64,000 bases of DNA from Anastrepha obliqua (taxonomy: Eukaryota > Arthropoda > Insecta > Diptera > Tephritidae), in contig NC_072895.1 in assembly GCF_027943255.1 (NCBI RefSeq), forward strand, positions 33,640,001 through 33,704,000, read 5' to 3'. This document shows, piece by piece, positions 43,710 through 55,330 of the stretch; position 1 is the first letter of the stretch, and each line of letters starts with the position of its first letter. Under the pieces are notes generated by a model. The model saw nothing but the letters and a program-made list of their open reading frames with translations. It had not been told where the DNA came from and ran no database searches. The translations under genes were made by a program, and so were the position numbers.

Positions 43710-46700
43710 CTAGCTGACCCGGCAGACTTTGTACTGCCTCATCGATAAATAAAAGACTTAATCTTTTGTATAAAATGATTTTAAAACAAACAAATCGAAT
43801 GCGTATTTAATAAAAAAGCATTTATTGAATAAAGCATGAAGTTTTATTATTATTTTCGATACATCATGTTGCTTACTTCGAAAACAGAGTTTTCCTGAAA
43901 TACTGGCTATTTATAAGGTTTAAATTTGATATTCACAGACGCACACTGTTAAAATACACTCTGTTAATTAATTTAAAGCTTTCTCATAAACTATATTTTT
44001 TGTTTTGTTTTGTGGTGCGTAAATAAACAAAGAAGACGGTTTTCCGACGCGCGAACACGCGACGTATAATTGTCCATGCGCAAAACAGGGAAACTCCAAG
44101 TTGATTCCACAAACTTCTAACGACTGTCCTTGCGATTTATTTATGGTCATCGCAAAGGCCATACGTACTGGAAATTGTAAGCGTTTAAAATCGAATGGTA
44201 AGTCCTTTGGAATCATCGGTATCCGGGGGATCAAGACATCCTCTCCTTTGTATCTTCCTTTTATGATTGTCGCCTCAATGACGTTATTCATCAGTCTTTT
44301 CACAGCCAGTCTTGTTCCATTGTATAGTCGTGGTTGATTAATGTTACGCAGCATGATGACAACTGATCCTACTTTTAACTGCAAATTGTGAGGTGGTAAT
44401 CCAGGCAATTCCAGTGAATTTAAGAACTCAGTGGGATACGTGATTACGTCATCCTGGTTCATTACGGTGTCGACTGATTTGAAGGAAACCAACTGTCCTG
44501 GAAGAAAATTCTGAATGGTCGCATTAAGATCCTCGACATCTTTATTTTTCGCTGCTAATATTGCTCGTTTACCCAGCCAATTATGGTTATTGAACTTTTG
44601 CGCTATATCTGGGAAAACTCGCTGAATAAGCTCCATTTTTGATTCTGTGATGTGACAGAAATCTGTAGGTAATGTGATGAATCCGGTCGAGGTGTCCACT
44701 GCGACTTTATTATTTCCAATGTCTAACAACTGCTTCGCAAACACATTTGCAGTTTCATCTTGTTGCAAAAATACTCGCATGTTAGTTGTTAAGTGGAGTG
44801 TCTTTACGTACTGCCACAAATTTGATGATTTTAGGCATGCATTTAGTTCATCAGCAACAGTTGATCGGGGAATAACTGGAAGAGTCTGACGAAAATCACC
44901 TGACAACAGAATCATGGCCCCACCGAAAATATTTTGGTTGTCACGAAGATCTTTCAACGTTCTGTCCAGTGCCTCCAGTGACCTCTTATGGGCCATTGTG
45001 CATTCATCCCAAACAATCAATTTGCATACCTGTAGGATTTTGGCCATTGCGCTATTTTTGGCGATGTTGCAAATTGGTGTTTCGGTGATTTGCATGTTTA
45101 GTGGTAATTTCAAGGCAGAATGTGCAGTTCGCCCGCCTTCTAGCAGAGTTGCAGCTATTCCAGATGAAGCCAACGCTAGAGCAACATCATTTCGCGATCT
45201 GATCCTCGCCAAAAGCAATGAAATTAAAAATGTTTTTCCGGTTCCTCCGGGAGCATCAAGGAAATAAATTCCACCAGATCCACTGTTCACAGCTTCTATC
45301 AAAGTATCGTACGCAATTCTTTGTTGTTGATTTAATTGTGGAACATTTGTACGAACTGTTTCGGCCAATGCTTCAATGTCGTAATGATGTTCTCTTTGCA
45401 ACTCATGGTTTAATGCATCGTGCATATGACGATTGGGTGCTGTCATTCCCAAACACGATAATACTTTATTTGTCATCAATAAACACATATCTTCTATCAT
45501 GATCAATGTGTTATTGTAAATTTCTTCAGTCATTTGTAGTGTAGGATTCAAAGTTTGACGGCGCACACGATGCAAAACATCCTCAGACATGTCATCTCTA
45601 TACTTAACCCACAAATCTTTTGGATTCGAGGGGAAACATGTCGATATGATAATCGCAAACAATGTACGAATTTGATGCGGCGACGAAGATATTACGGAAT
45701 CCTTGAGCGTATCATCCCAGTGCGAATCGTTCTCAAGTAAATGTAATAGTTGACATGCCTCACGGTAAGTCGCACACAGCTGTCCATTAACTGTTCTCAG
45801 TTGTTTAAACGATGTCGGACCACGAACATTCACCAACAACAACCGCAAATAATAACATTCATCGTTATTTGGATGTACTGTGTAGATGCGACCCAGAGCA
45901 TCTGAAGTAAATACATTAGGATGTCCTTCAACTGGTGTTCCTTGTTTTCGACGCTGAAACGATTTCGATGATGCGTTCCATGTGTAATAGCGTGGCATGT
46001 CAGCATACAGCAAAGTGCGAGCAAAATCATCAGTTTGACAGACTGTGAAGAAACTTGTTAACGTTGTCGACGGTGGATGTGCCGCCCTGTCTGCCGCGTT
46101 AGATTCATTAAAATAAACTCGTTGACCATTTTCTAAATGGACTGCCAAATGGACGACTGTAGGGTGTCTTTCATGGATCGCAAATGAAAAGATACGCCAA
46201 ATAGCTTCATTGCTACTTACATAGCGACCCATCTGGTACTGTGATATTTCATCATTTGCATTGGTTACACCGAAGACAGCCATATCACTACCTTTATTAA
46301 CATATTTACATATGTATTTTATCGACTTCACAGAATTACAATATTCTACATTTATGTGAGTCTCAAAATCTTTGGACAATATTGGCGAGTATGGCACAAT
46401 CCAACGATTGTCTACATCAACATTTTGTCCTCTTACCTTCACTACTACCGATCGCCCACTGTCCGCAACTGACCGACGATATAATGGGTATCCATCATTT
46501 CCCGTTATGGTTTCAGCAAGCAGGTCTCTTGGGTATCGCTTGGAACACCTACCGTCGACCATACAGGGTGAATTGTAGTTGAAATGTCCGCAAGGTCCAT
46601 GTATCATGTGTTTGGTAACTACTGCATGCAATTTTGGGTCAACTATTTCATCTGGAATTTCAGCTGAAATTATGGAATCAATCTCATCTGGCCTTATTTT

Positions 46701-49200
46701 GTCCACTAACCAGACTAAAATGTGCGCATGTGGCAATCCACGCTTTTGCCATTCTACAGAGTACATCCAACAACGGACTCGGCCATACACACAATGCTTT
46801 ATTAAGAAATTCATGAGAGATTTTAATTTTTGTTTAAAAACTCTGGCAGTTATGTCATGTCTATCAACTGGTGTTTGGCTATGTAGTAGTTCCTTCTCGA
46901 TTTCGGACCATTTTGGGTTACATGTGAATGTAACAAATAAGTCTGGGCGGCCATAATGCCTAACATATGACATAGCATCCTGAGCATATTCATGCATTTG
47001 GCGTGGGCTTCCTATATAAGTAGCTGGCAAAATTGTCATTCTTCCTACATTATTCACATTGCCATCAGCATTTATAGCATCGCGGAGATGGATGTATTCC
47101 TCTGACCGTAGCCGTCGTTGGTTCAAACGGATGTATGTCAATCGTTCAGTCTCAATTTTGACATACATGTCAACTGCAAACTGATGAAAAAGTCGTTGAC
47201 ACATCAAAATATGATTTACTTCACCTTGACGGATCATGAGTCTGTATGAATAGAAATTCATAGCACTAACTTTTTTGTTGGTTTCAGCATCTGCAATCAA
47301 AAATGATAAATGTTAAAATTGTTACTTAGATGAATTGAATTTAAAAATATAATTTAATCTTGTTCAATTCATTTACCTGTTACTTGATTTACCATTTTGA
47401 TATTAAAATGGTATCCATCTTCCCCCTGCCAGAAGATCAAAGGATATTGTAGTGCATCATAACTCCTGTGTGTTTCAGATACACGTTTTAAATCACTATT
47501 CCTACGATGAAGCACAATATCTCTAGATTGTAAATTTTCTCCCACAATGACAACAGCCACTTCATCAATGGTAGGTGAATTGAACCTTCTTGTGTGTTCA
47601 CCGGCAGGTGTTTTGTCAGCTCGAATAATAATATTATGGCTATCAGATGACATCCGATCCAATGCTATTTTGAACATGTTTACTAAATTGTTATAATGAT
47701 GAAGAAACATTTGTAATTGTTGGACAATGGTTTTCTTCACTGTTGGATTGTGAGCACAACGATTATTAATTTCCGCATCTGAATTGCCCATAAAATAAAT
47801 TTGTAAATATTGATGATCAGCATCAGGTAGTGGTAACAGAGTTCCCAGTAAGTGATAAATTTGTCCTTGTATCTGTAATTTTTAAAAATTTGTCCATTAA
47901 TTAATTCCGATATATATATTTTAGTACAAACTTGAATAATATAAAAAAATATTCTTATATAATACCTTGAAAGTGGGCATGAAATTGTCTTGTATAATAT
48001 GTGTAGCACCAAATGATGTCATCTGAAAACAGTTGTTATATTTCTGAATGTTGGTCAAGAAGTGCTTAGAATCATTTCCAATCCCAGAAACTAAAGAGCG
48101 TAAAGGATCTGGTGGTGGGACCAATTGTGGCAATTTTACTTTGCCTTCAGCACAACATAATCCAGTAGATTCACCAGTGTATTTTAATGCCTTACAATAT
48201 TTGCAAATTGTTTTCATTTCCCCAATTGTTACCGATTTGTCGGCACAATAATCAATTGTTGGATCATAGTGGAATGCAGCTCGTTCAAGAATCACAGGAG
48301 CACTGCGTCTGCGGATTCGCTCAATTTCATTATGTCTAGCTTGCTGTTGTTGTGTTTGATGTGCACGAACTCGTTGCATTCTTAGCCTATCTCCTACATT
48401 GTCACTCACTAAAGAACGCAATTCTGACATAGCAATACGACTATTTTCTTTATCTGTCTGTCTCTGGTCATCAGTGCGGTTAGCACGTGCGGTAGCTCTT
48501 CGCACATTTGATTGACTACGACGACCTAAGTCAGATCGTCTTCTCCGGGGCATCGTAAACTGTAATTAATCAAAATGAGAAAATTTCCCGCTCATTTAGC
48601 AGTAAATTGTCACTATCACAAAAAAGAGCACATTATTTTGAATTTCACTATCACAAAGGATCACCAAAGTAAAGAAAGTTCTCGCGCACGTAGCCACAAA
48701 GATAGATATAATATCGTAATAATACTTTTTTCCGTGCTCTGAAATGCGATCACTATTTATGAAAAAAAAATCTTTAAATTCCGCATTTTTTAACCAGCTT
48801 ATCTGGGAACAAAACTATTATGTACTTACTTATGAATGACAATTTTGTCTCGTTCGCGATTTACTTTCACTTTTGTTTAGTTTATCCTCCAACGCGCACG
48901 ACTTAAATTTTCTTTTATTTTTTTTCCACAATTTTATATTTTACAGAAATCTTCTTTTTTCAACACAACTTAAAAAACAAAACTACATCGACTCATACAT
49001 TTTATTTAGAAAACGTTTGTATGGGAAATAGAAAAATGCTGTTTTGAGGATTTTCCCGGCAATTATTCGAATTTTTCTCACCTTTTAAACCTTCCCTAGA
49101 CCTCCACGAATAATTCAAGACCAAGATAAGATAAATCCGTTCAGCCGTTCTCGAGTTTTAGCGAGACTAACGAACAGCAATTGATTTTTATATATATAGA
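43710..49200 (-). mobile_element. Complete autonomous Helitron (5491 bp)
   Basis: On the minus strand the element begins TCTATATATA (49200) and ends GCCGGGTCAGCTAG (43710). It is inserted between an A (49201 side) and a T, exactly as Helitrons do, without target duplication. A 16-20-bp GC-rich segment precedes CTAG. The 5' region (ctgttcgttagtctcgctaa) is the conserved start of insect Helitrons. The single gene is the Rep/helicase at 43968-48553. Confidence 0.95.
43968..48553 (-). CDS. Helitron Rep/helicase, three exons, 1468 aa
   Basis: Exon 1 is 48553-47966, with a basic N-terminus (MPRRRRSDLGRR) and a Cys-rich finger (CKYCKALKYTGESTGLCC). Intron 1 is 47965-47873. Exon 2 is 47872-47377. 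Intron 2 is 47376-47291. Exon 3 is 47290-43968. Splicing gives QVTDAETNKKVSAMNFYS across intron 2, the family's usual sequence. Lengths 588+496+3323 = 4407 nt, in frame, no stops. The HUH nuclease motif is in WQKRGLPHAHILVWL; the tyrosine motif is in YICKYVNKGSD. The Pif1-like helicase has Walker A GGTGKTFL, Walker B IVWDECTMAH, GDFRQTLPVIP, INKSQGQSLE and LYVACSRVGKP. It nicks and unwinds DNA for rolling-circle transposition. Every expected motif is present, so activity is plausible but unproven. Confidence 0.92.
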
Positions 49201-49995
49201 TGAAGGAAAAAATGTATGGTAATATTTACCATATAGCTTATAAGATATGTTGTATACTAATATATGTATATAAACATGCATATACATATACAATTTCGCG
49301 CAATTTTCAAAAAGAACAAATCTATATGTAAAGATGCATACAAGTCATATGGACATATCAAATATACGAATCTATTCCGTACGCAAGCAAATGTAAGCTA
49401 ATGTGCTTGAACTGCAAGCGAGAGCGCGGAACGAACGACAAAGAGCAGAATCGGCCCCCGCGTTCGGCAACGTTCGACATCTGGCTCTGTCCTACTTGAG
49501 TGAGCATATATATGTATGTATATGCGCATTTGTATATAAATTCACATTCTTGTATTTGCATATGCCTTCTTTCTGTGTGCATGGTAATGAACCATTTCTC
49601 TGTTGAGAATAGGACGATGATAGAAAAAGTAGGAAATGAAAGGGAGTGTTTCGAGTGTAAAGTGTCTTGAAAAAGGCAAATCGATGATGGTGCCACTTAG
49701 TGTTGTTGACTTATTAACGTCGAATTGAACAAATCTTTCATGAATTTGATAAATGTTTCGTCATTTTTCACGTTTGTGTAAATGTAACTTGACCTATTCC
49801 ATTGCAATTCCATTTACCTCCTCCTCTATATGCATACAAAATATCTATCAAACAAATAAAATTAAAATTTGGTTTTGAAAATTGCAACCATTCCATCAAT
49901 ATTTTCTTATGACGTTGTCACGTTAAACTATCGTCAGTAAACCGACTTTACAGACAACCTCTTTTTTTAGTAGGTTAGGCGACTCGTCTGAAGTA

Positions 49996-50370
49996 GTGGG
50001 AATACCCACCTGTCGTTGCTTAGAAACAACGCCTTCTTACTGCTTGGACCGCCATCAGTGTGTCAAATTTTTTTGGCAGAAGGATTGCGCAGATGGTTGA
50101 GGACTTCGCTAAATTTGGTGTGTCTGCGCTATTATATTATATTGTATGATCGCGAATGCCCGCTTCCTCTTGCTGACGCCATTGATGAAATGTGTAACTG
50201 TGTGTTTTTCTTTGGTTTTTGCTTGTTTTTAGCAGTCACAATGCAAACAGAAAAAGGGAAACTAGATAAATTTGGAAAAATGCGAGGACAGTGCTTTACC
50301 TGGGACTCGAACCCACAACCTCTGGGATGGCAGATTAGTGCACATACGCTAGACTACAGAGGCCGCTCTG
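49996..50370 (-). mobile_element. SINE-2 (tRNA-derived)
   Basis: Reverse orientation. The head at 50370-50295 has A-box-like tagtctagcgtatgtgcact and B-box-like gtgggttcgagtccc. The body runs to about 49996 (cgttgcttagaaacaacgcc). It is inserted in the RTE-like relic; the A-B intergene keeps the empty site at 21960 (gactcgtctgaattg). Another copy lies at 52432-52887. Confidence 0.75.
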
Positions 50371-50375
50371 AATTA

Positions 50376-50945
50376 CGTATCCCCGCAAAATGAATACGGC
50401 TATGCAAAATGACGGTACTCAATACCAACAGCGTCATCGGAATTGAGAAGGTTTCAGCCGAAGTGACACGCTGTCGTGTGACTTCTTTAACCTGATGCTG
50501 GAAAAGATCGCGTCAGTCACAGAACTTAATCGCCCAGAAACGTGGACGATGACAACATCCGATGAGACGTCCCTTGGAGTGTTTGAGAGAAAGATTCCGC
50601 CGAAGTTTTTTGGACCTTCGAATGTTGACAGCGGCGAATATCTCAGGTGATCAAAAAGATGAGATTTGCGATGGCATAGACAAATCGCAGCGAATAAAGA
50701 TTCAGCGGCTACGTTAGCTGGGTCATGTCGTCCGAATGGATACAAAGGCTCCGGCTCTGAATGTATTCGATGCGGTACCAGCAGAGGAGGAGGAAAGACT
50801 CCTTGCGTTGGAAAGGGCAAGTGGAGAAGGACTTGGATTCACCAGGCGTGTCTAACTAGGGAGAGAAACGACTGGCGTGCTTTGTTAAACTCGGCCAAAA
50901 TCACTTAAGTGCCAATCAAGAAGAAGAAGAAGGAGGTTACGCGCC
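50376..50945 (+). pseudogene. RTE-like LINE C-terminal relic (paralogue of 21950-22735)
   Basis: Starts with ctgaattacgtatccccgca and tracks 21975-22735: LPLAW-type, TSLGVFERKI, LRWLGH-like (tagctgggtcatgtcgtccg at 50715), ending LARERNDWRALLNSAKIT (50908). Frame breaks throughout. Confidence 0.68.
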
Positions 50946-51039
50946 GCACCTTATGTTGCCATTGGCGTGATAGGCACTTTTGGGATCCAGCATCGTGTTC
51001 AGCGCACAAAAATGCAACGAAAACCAGTCTCATATAAAA

Positions 51040-51632
51040 AATAAAAAACATGTAGAACTATGTAATTTTTGTGTGCTGTGGTTTTTAGTGCAAAAAATGT
51101 AAGTCAGCGCGATTTCGAGAAAGCCAGTTGCAAACAGTTTAGTGTAAAAAAATCTCAAGTCCAGTTAACGTACGGATCTATATGCATTTATTATTACTCA
51201 ACGATTCCAGCCAGTTTCTATTACCGGCGTCCACTGCTGCAAACCGCCAACATTTGAGAATTTCTGATATGCCTCATTTCTTGGGTTTGTTGACAATTCC
51301 ATTTAGCAGCAACTTTCGACTTTTCTCGAGTCTCAGCGTGCCTCTCTCCAGTTGAAGAATGAAAGATATGAATTTATTCTCGTACACTCATTGCTCAACT
51401 TACAGCGAATAGTTTGTAAGCCCAAATGGTGCATTGAAGGATTTAGTTGATGTTCAGGTGCTTCTGTGAAGGGACGCGTGCGCGCTTTATATTGCCTTTT
51501 AAGAAACTCAGTAGCAAAAAAAAATTAATAAGAAAAAAAAATAAAAAATAAAAAAGTAATAATAAAAAAAAAAAAAAAAAAATAAAAAAAATAAAAAAGT
51601 GGATAGGAAATTGAGTTCAATGTGATTATAAA
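51040..51632 (+). promoter_or_regulatory. Conserved 5' flank of copy C
   Basis: Paralogue of 22850-23435. Includes an initiator-like ctcagtag at 51508 and a TATA-like ttatatt at about 51487, about 20 bp upstream, somewhat closer than usual. A poly(A) expansion at 51525-51600 is specific to C. Promoter function is inferred only from position and conservation. Confidence 0.35.
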
Positions 51633-54600
51633 ATGGCATTAAAACAAATTACAGGTTTATTCATTGGAATTTATAGTTTACTATGGCATTGCAATTTGTG
51701 CAATGCTACTGCATTTTTCCCAACTAATTCTGCGTACGGTGTAAGTGTTGAAAATAATAAAAAAATAAAATAAAAATTAATATAATGCTTTCTAATCAAA
51801 TAACTGTTTCCTGTGGTTGAATGTAGATTTTTGCCGCCATTGCAGTGCCCTTGGAGTTGCCGCATCGCAGCGTCTTCATTTCGTACAATTTCGAAGCGAA
51901 CTACAATTTACCCTATACGTACAATATACCACCAATCGCGGTGCGTAATATAGTGGTGATAACACTTTAAAACCAAATACATTATTGGTGCTGGAAATGA
52001 ACATTACGCACAATTTTAAGTGTGATTTTTTTCTTGATTTCAAAATTAATTTGGCCTTCGCATTCTCATTTTAGACTGGCATTGATTACGAAGATATATT
52101 TAGTCAAAGTGAGGCATCACGTCAAATGTCTCAGACGGAGGTTTGTGCCAATTGCACCCATTCGACCACAGCAACAACAACAAAGCCTGCAGCGAATGCA
52201 ACAAGTGATGGAAGAGAAGGTGCGCAACGACGACGACGGCGAAAAAGTACGGTGAATTCATTATTAACGCGCACACATTTCTATCAAATACTGAAGGATA
52301 AATTTGAGAGGTGAGTAACGCGCCATTTTGATGGATTAATTGCGTAATTTTGCACAAAATATCTGCACAGTGTAATTAAAAGGATTAATAAATAAATAAA
52401 TAATTGGCGGTTAAACTTCTGTTAGGAAAAGGCCTCGGTAGTCTAACGTAAGTGCACTAGCCTGCCATCCCAGAAGTAGTGGGTTCCTCCAATTCCATTC
52501 CTCAACCCCAAAAACTTATCCTTTCCATCCTTACTCCCGCACAATAGTCTGCGCATGCTGCTGGGCTTTGCTGCTAAACAAGCAAAAAACAAAGAAAAAC
52601 ACACAGTTACACATTGCATCAGTGGCACCAGCAAGAGGAAGCGGGCGATCGCGGTAATAGCGCAGACACACGAAATTTAGCGAAGTGTGTGATCCTTCTG
52701 GCAGAAAAATGTGAAACATAGATGGTGCGACAAGCTGTAAGAAAGCGTTGTTAGTAAGCAACGACAGGTGGGCATTCCCACAAGCATTCCGGCAAGCTAA
52801 TCACCTACCCTGTCAGAAATTAAAACAGATTAACGAAACCAACGCAAGACTGAGTCTTGTCGAAGCCCTGTGCTCCCGAGAGGAGCATAGCACACTTCTT
52901 TTAGGTTTTCGGTCGAGATCCTCCTCCTATTTGTGGTGTGTGTCTTGATTTTGTTCTACATATGCAGGGACCTACAGTTTTAAGCCGACTCCGAACGGCA
53001 GATATTTTTTATGAGGAGCTTTTTTTTGGCAGAAATACACTCGGAGTTTAGCCATTGCCTGCCAATGGGCGACCGTTATTAGAAAAAACTTTTTGTATTT
53101 TATTATTTGATATTCATGCACGGAGATTCGAACCTACGCTTTCCCGAATGGTAGTCACGCACCAACCTATTAAGCCATAGCGGATTACTCTAAGTTTATT
53201 CGTCAAGACATTAATTCAAGCGGAGGGAATGGAAGGGAATTTAAATGTAGTTGGCCGGAAAGGTTTTTTTAAGCACTCAGGCAATTTTATTTAATACCAA
53301 AAGTTAGGGTTTAAAGGATGGAGAGGGTCAGGTGAACTGGAATTCTATTGCTTCTAAGCAAACTTCTCAGATTTTTTATGAATTTTAGCTATTTGTCGAC
53401 GGAAAGAGAATGTAGCTCGTCCAGTCTCAATACATCTGACCCAAAGATGAATAGGAAAGCTCAAAAAAGATGGAGCTCCATTTCGTCATGCGTCATTTCG
53501 AAAACTCTCTGACCTCAGTACAATAGACGGAGGACTCACGTCCTCGCCATTCAATTTCTAAGTTCGAAGCTGGGTTAACCGGTCATTGGACGATGGACAC
53601 ATACGCGGAAAAGCTATGGTTTACCATTTCACTCCCATTGCAGAATGTTTTGCCAACCCTTCAGAGAAGGGGTTATGCACTTTCTCTATAAATGTGCGGG
53701 CTTGGCAGCTAGACGGCTAAGGTCACTGGCTGCTCCTCTCTTCGACGGCCTAGGACAGTGCGCCAACCTTAATCCCATCAACCTTCTCCATTACATCAAC
53801 AGCTGTGGTTGTCTGTAGAAATCTTCCCGTTCGATGCCTCATACTGGTATCAAAACGGCGATGTAGTACTACTTGGGGAATGCCAGAGTGTTACTTGAAT
53901 CATTTCACTCATCTACCTACCACCCACCATATCAAAAGACGTGCATAAAAACGCGACTAGCAACGAATTAGATATGAACCCAAAACTATAGATCTATATG
54001 GGTCTTTGGAGGTGGTCCAAATCCAACAGAAGTTGTTCAGAATATGTCGCCTCAGTGTCATTAGAATATGTAGAGCAGAGTTCTGGGAATAATGAAAAAT
54101 CCGTTGGAGGAGATGAATTATTTTTCATCGCCATAATGCCAACAAGTTAGTTTTTGAGCATTAAATTGATGGATCACATGCCGAAAAGTCCTGCTTTGGC
54201 TGCCAGTGATTTCTCTTTATTACTGCAGACCAAAAATAAAATGCAAGTTCACGTTTTATGGCAACTGAAGAAGCAGTTGATGCGTTTGCACCAATTCTTT
54301 GGTTCCAATAGTGAACTTCATGGATATTATATTATTTCGAAACCGATAAGGAATTTTGGAACTTGAAATATAAGTATTGATTTTTATATGCCTAACTAAA
54401 ACTTAAGTATGAGCCTCCGCATGAACTATATTTTGCTCTATCGCTTACATTCACACCACTTAAATTTTCTAACCAGAAACTAAGACTTGCTTCTGAGTGT
54501 TTAATTTAACTTTTACTTATATAAATTGAACTTTTTATTTTTTAATTGCAGAAGCGGCTACAGCGGCGAACCCTGTCTGCTGCGTTTGATTTGCGTGGTG

Positions 54601-54919
54601 AATTCCTCCAGTCTCGGTGAGGTTAACGGTGTTCTGGGCACATTACTGCATATAATTTTTTCGTAAGTACTTTAATATGAGTTTTAAGGAAATATTCTAA
54701 AACATGAAACATAAAAAATATTATATACTAAAACATGACTTCGTCATTTCCAGACCGAGCACATCTGCAAGTGAAAATCTTCCCCTTTCTTACTATCAAG
54801 CCGAAGTGGACGGCGCTCATGGGATTTGCGAACACTACGCGACCGAATGCGAAGAGAACCCATTAGAGCTGATTTCAGCGCCGCTTGGTGATATTATCGA
54901 TGATTTAATGGGCGGTTAA
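51633..54919 (+). CDS. DM4/12-family gene copy C, five exons, 244 aa
   Basis: Exons: 51633-51740, 51827-51940, 52075-52310, 54552-54662, 54754-54919. All acceptors end in AG and donors start GT. Lengths 108+114+236+111+166 = 735 nt, in frame from ATG to TAA. Signal peptide (residues 1 to about 25), AAIAVPLELPHRSVFISYNF, CxxC (VCANC), RRRRRK, domain start THFYQILKDKFERSGYSGEP, CLLRLICVVNSSSLGE, then SYYQAEVDGAHGICEHYATE and PLGDIIDDLMGG. Differs from copy B at about 30 codons. Intron 3 is 2241 bp and holds two SINEs and LINE and mariner relics shared with copy B. AATAAA lies at about 54937. No damage is seen, so it is a likely functional gene; the biochemical role is unknown. Confidence 0.85.
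52403..53200 (-). mobile_element. SINE-1, nearly full, split by SINE-2
   Basis: Minus strand from the tRNA-like head (53190-53105: ggcttaataggttggtgcgt, ggttcgaatctccg) through the body (53085-52895) to the tail at 52403. The short repeat acttct.ttagg on both sides (52420-52431; 52889-52900) marks the SINE-2 insertion inside it. Confidence 0.75.
52432..52887 (+). mobile_element. SINE-2 inserted in SINE-1
   Basis: tRNA-like head ggtagtctaacgtaagtgca (A box) and gtgggttcctccaattcc (degenerate B box). The body is shared with 49996-50370 (reverse). Ends gtgctcccgagaggagcata. About 12-bp target duplication. Confidence 0.75.
53400..53830 (+). pseudogene. RNase H LINE C-terminal fragment (copy C intron)
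   Basis: KKDGAPFRHASFRKLSD, then in another frame LHFLYKCAGLAARRLRSLAA, NPINLLHYINSCG. Its 3' part equals 40960-41095 in copy B. Confidence 0.62.
53990..54360 (+). pseudogene. Degraded mariner fragment (copy C intron)
   Basis: Paralogue of 41265-41610, same mutations plus its own indels; ends near MATEEAVDAF-like and YFEK-like remnants. Confidence 0.6.
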
Positions 54920-54969
54920 TAGCGCAAGAAAATTAGAATAAAATAAATAAATACTGTAAAAATATTTTT

Positions 54970-55330
54970 ATCCAGAGTTGAGTGAAAATAATTTGCGATA
55001 TAAATTTGAATCGAGGTATTTTTCCTCACACAGTCAACAATAGTGTTCTTAAAGAATATGCTAATCGAGACTACGTCACTTTGGCCACCGTGAAGTCAGT
55101 CAGCCTTAGTCCTTTAAAGAATGTCTCACTTTCTGATTTTTTCAAAACATTCCTGTCTTCCCATCTTGTAGTTAGGCCTCGAGGTATGTTTTTGCACTGC
55201 ATCAGTCTTCCCGTGAGTAAAATAATTTTAATTTTTTGAAATTTCTTCCTCAATCATCTTCTATGACCTGATTTGTATGCCTTCAGGGGGCATCGGGCTG
55301 CGGTTATAACTTGTTTTAAAATAATTAGGT
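54970..55330 (+). other. Unidentified open segment with possible splice sites
   Basis: ATG at 54982 opens 85 codons (MKIICDINLNRGIFPHTVNN ...). It contains a candidate donor cttcccgtgagt (55213) and, 60 bp on, a candidate acceptor tgccttcag (55286). I do not recognise the protein. It follows copy C directly and may be a remnant of a LINE or of another gene. Confidence 0.3.

Larger units (their letters stand above)
43267..49964 (+). mobile_element. Pentamer-type repeated element, copy 3, split by a Helitron
   Basis: Left end at 43267 (tgacgtgaaaacgtctta). One monomer runs to 43709, then the Helitron (43710-49200), then the second monomer block (49405-49580) and the right end (49835-49964: aaatatctatcaaacaaata ... 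cttatgacgttgtcacgtta). The pentamer array of copies 1 and 2 is absent. The flanks (gatattat | agtaggttaggcg) match the uninterrupted sequence across the TA site of 20624-21929. Confidence 0.72.

Noticed and set aside
44101..46956. Several plus-strand ORFs of 60-125 codons across 44-47 kb
   Set aside because: All are antisense to the Helitron Rep/helicase exon 3.
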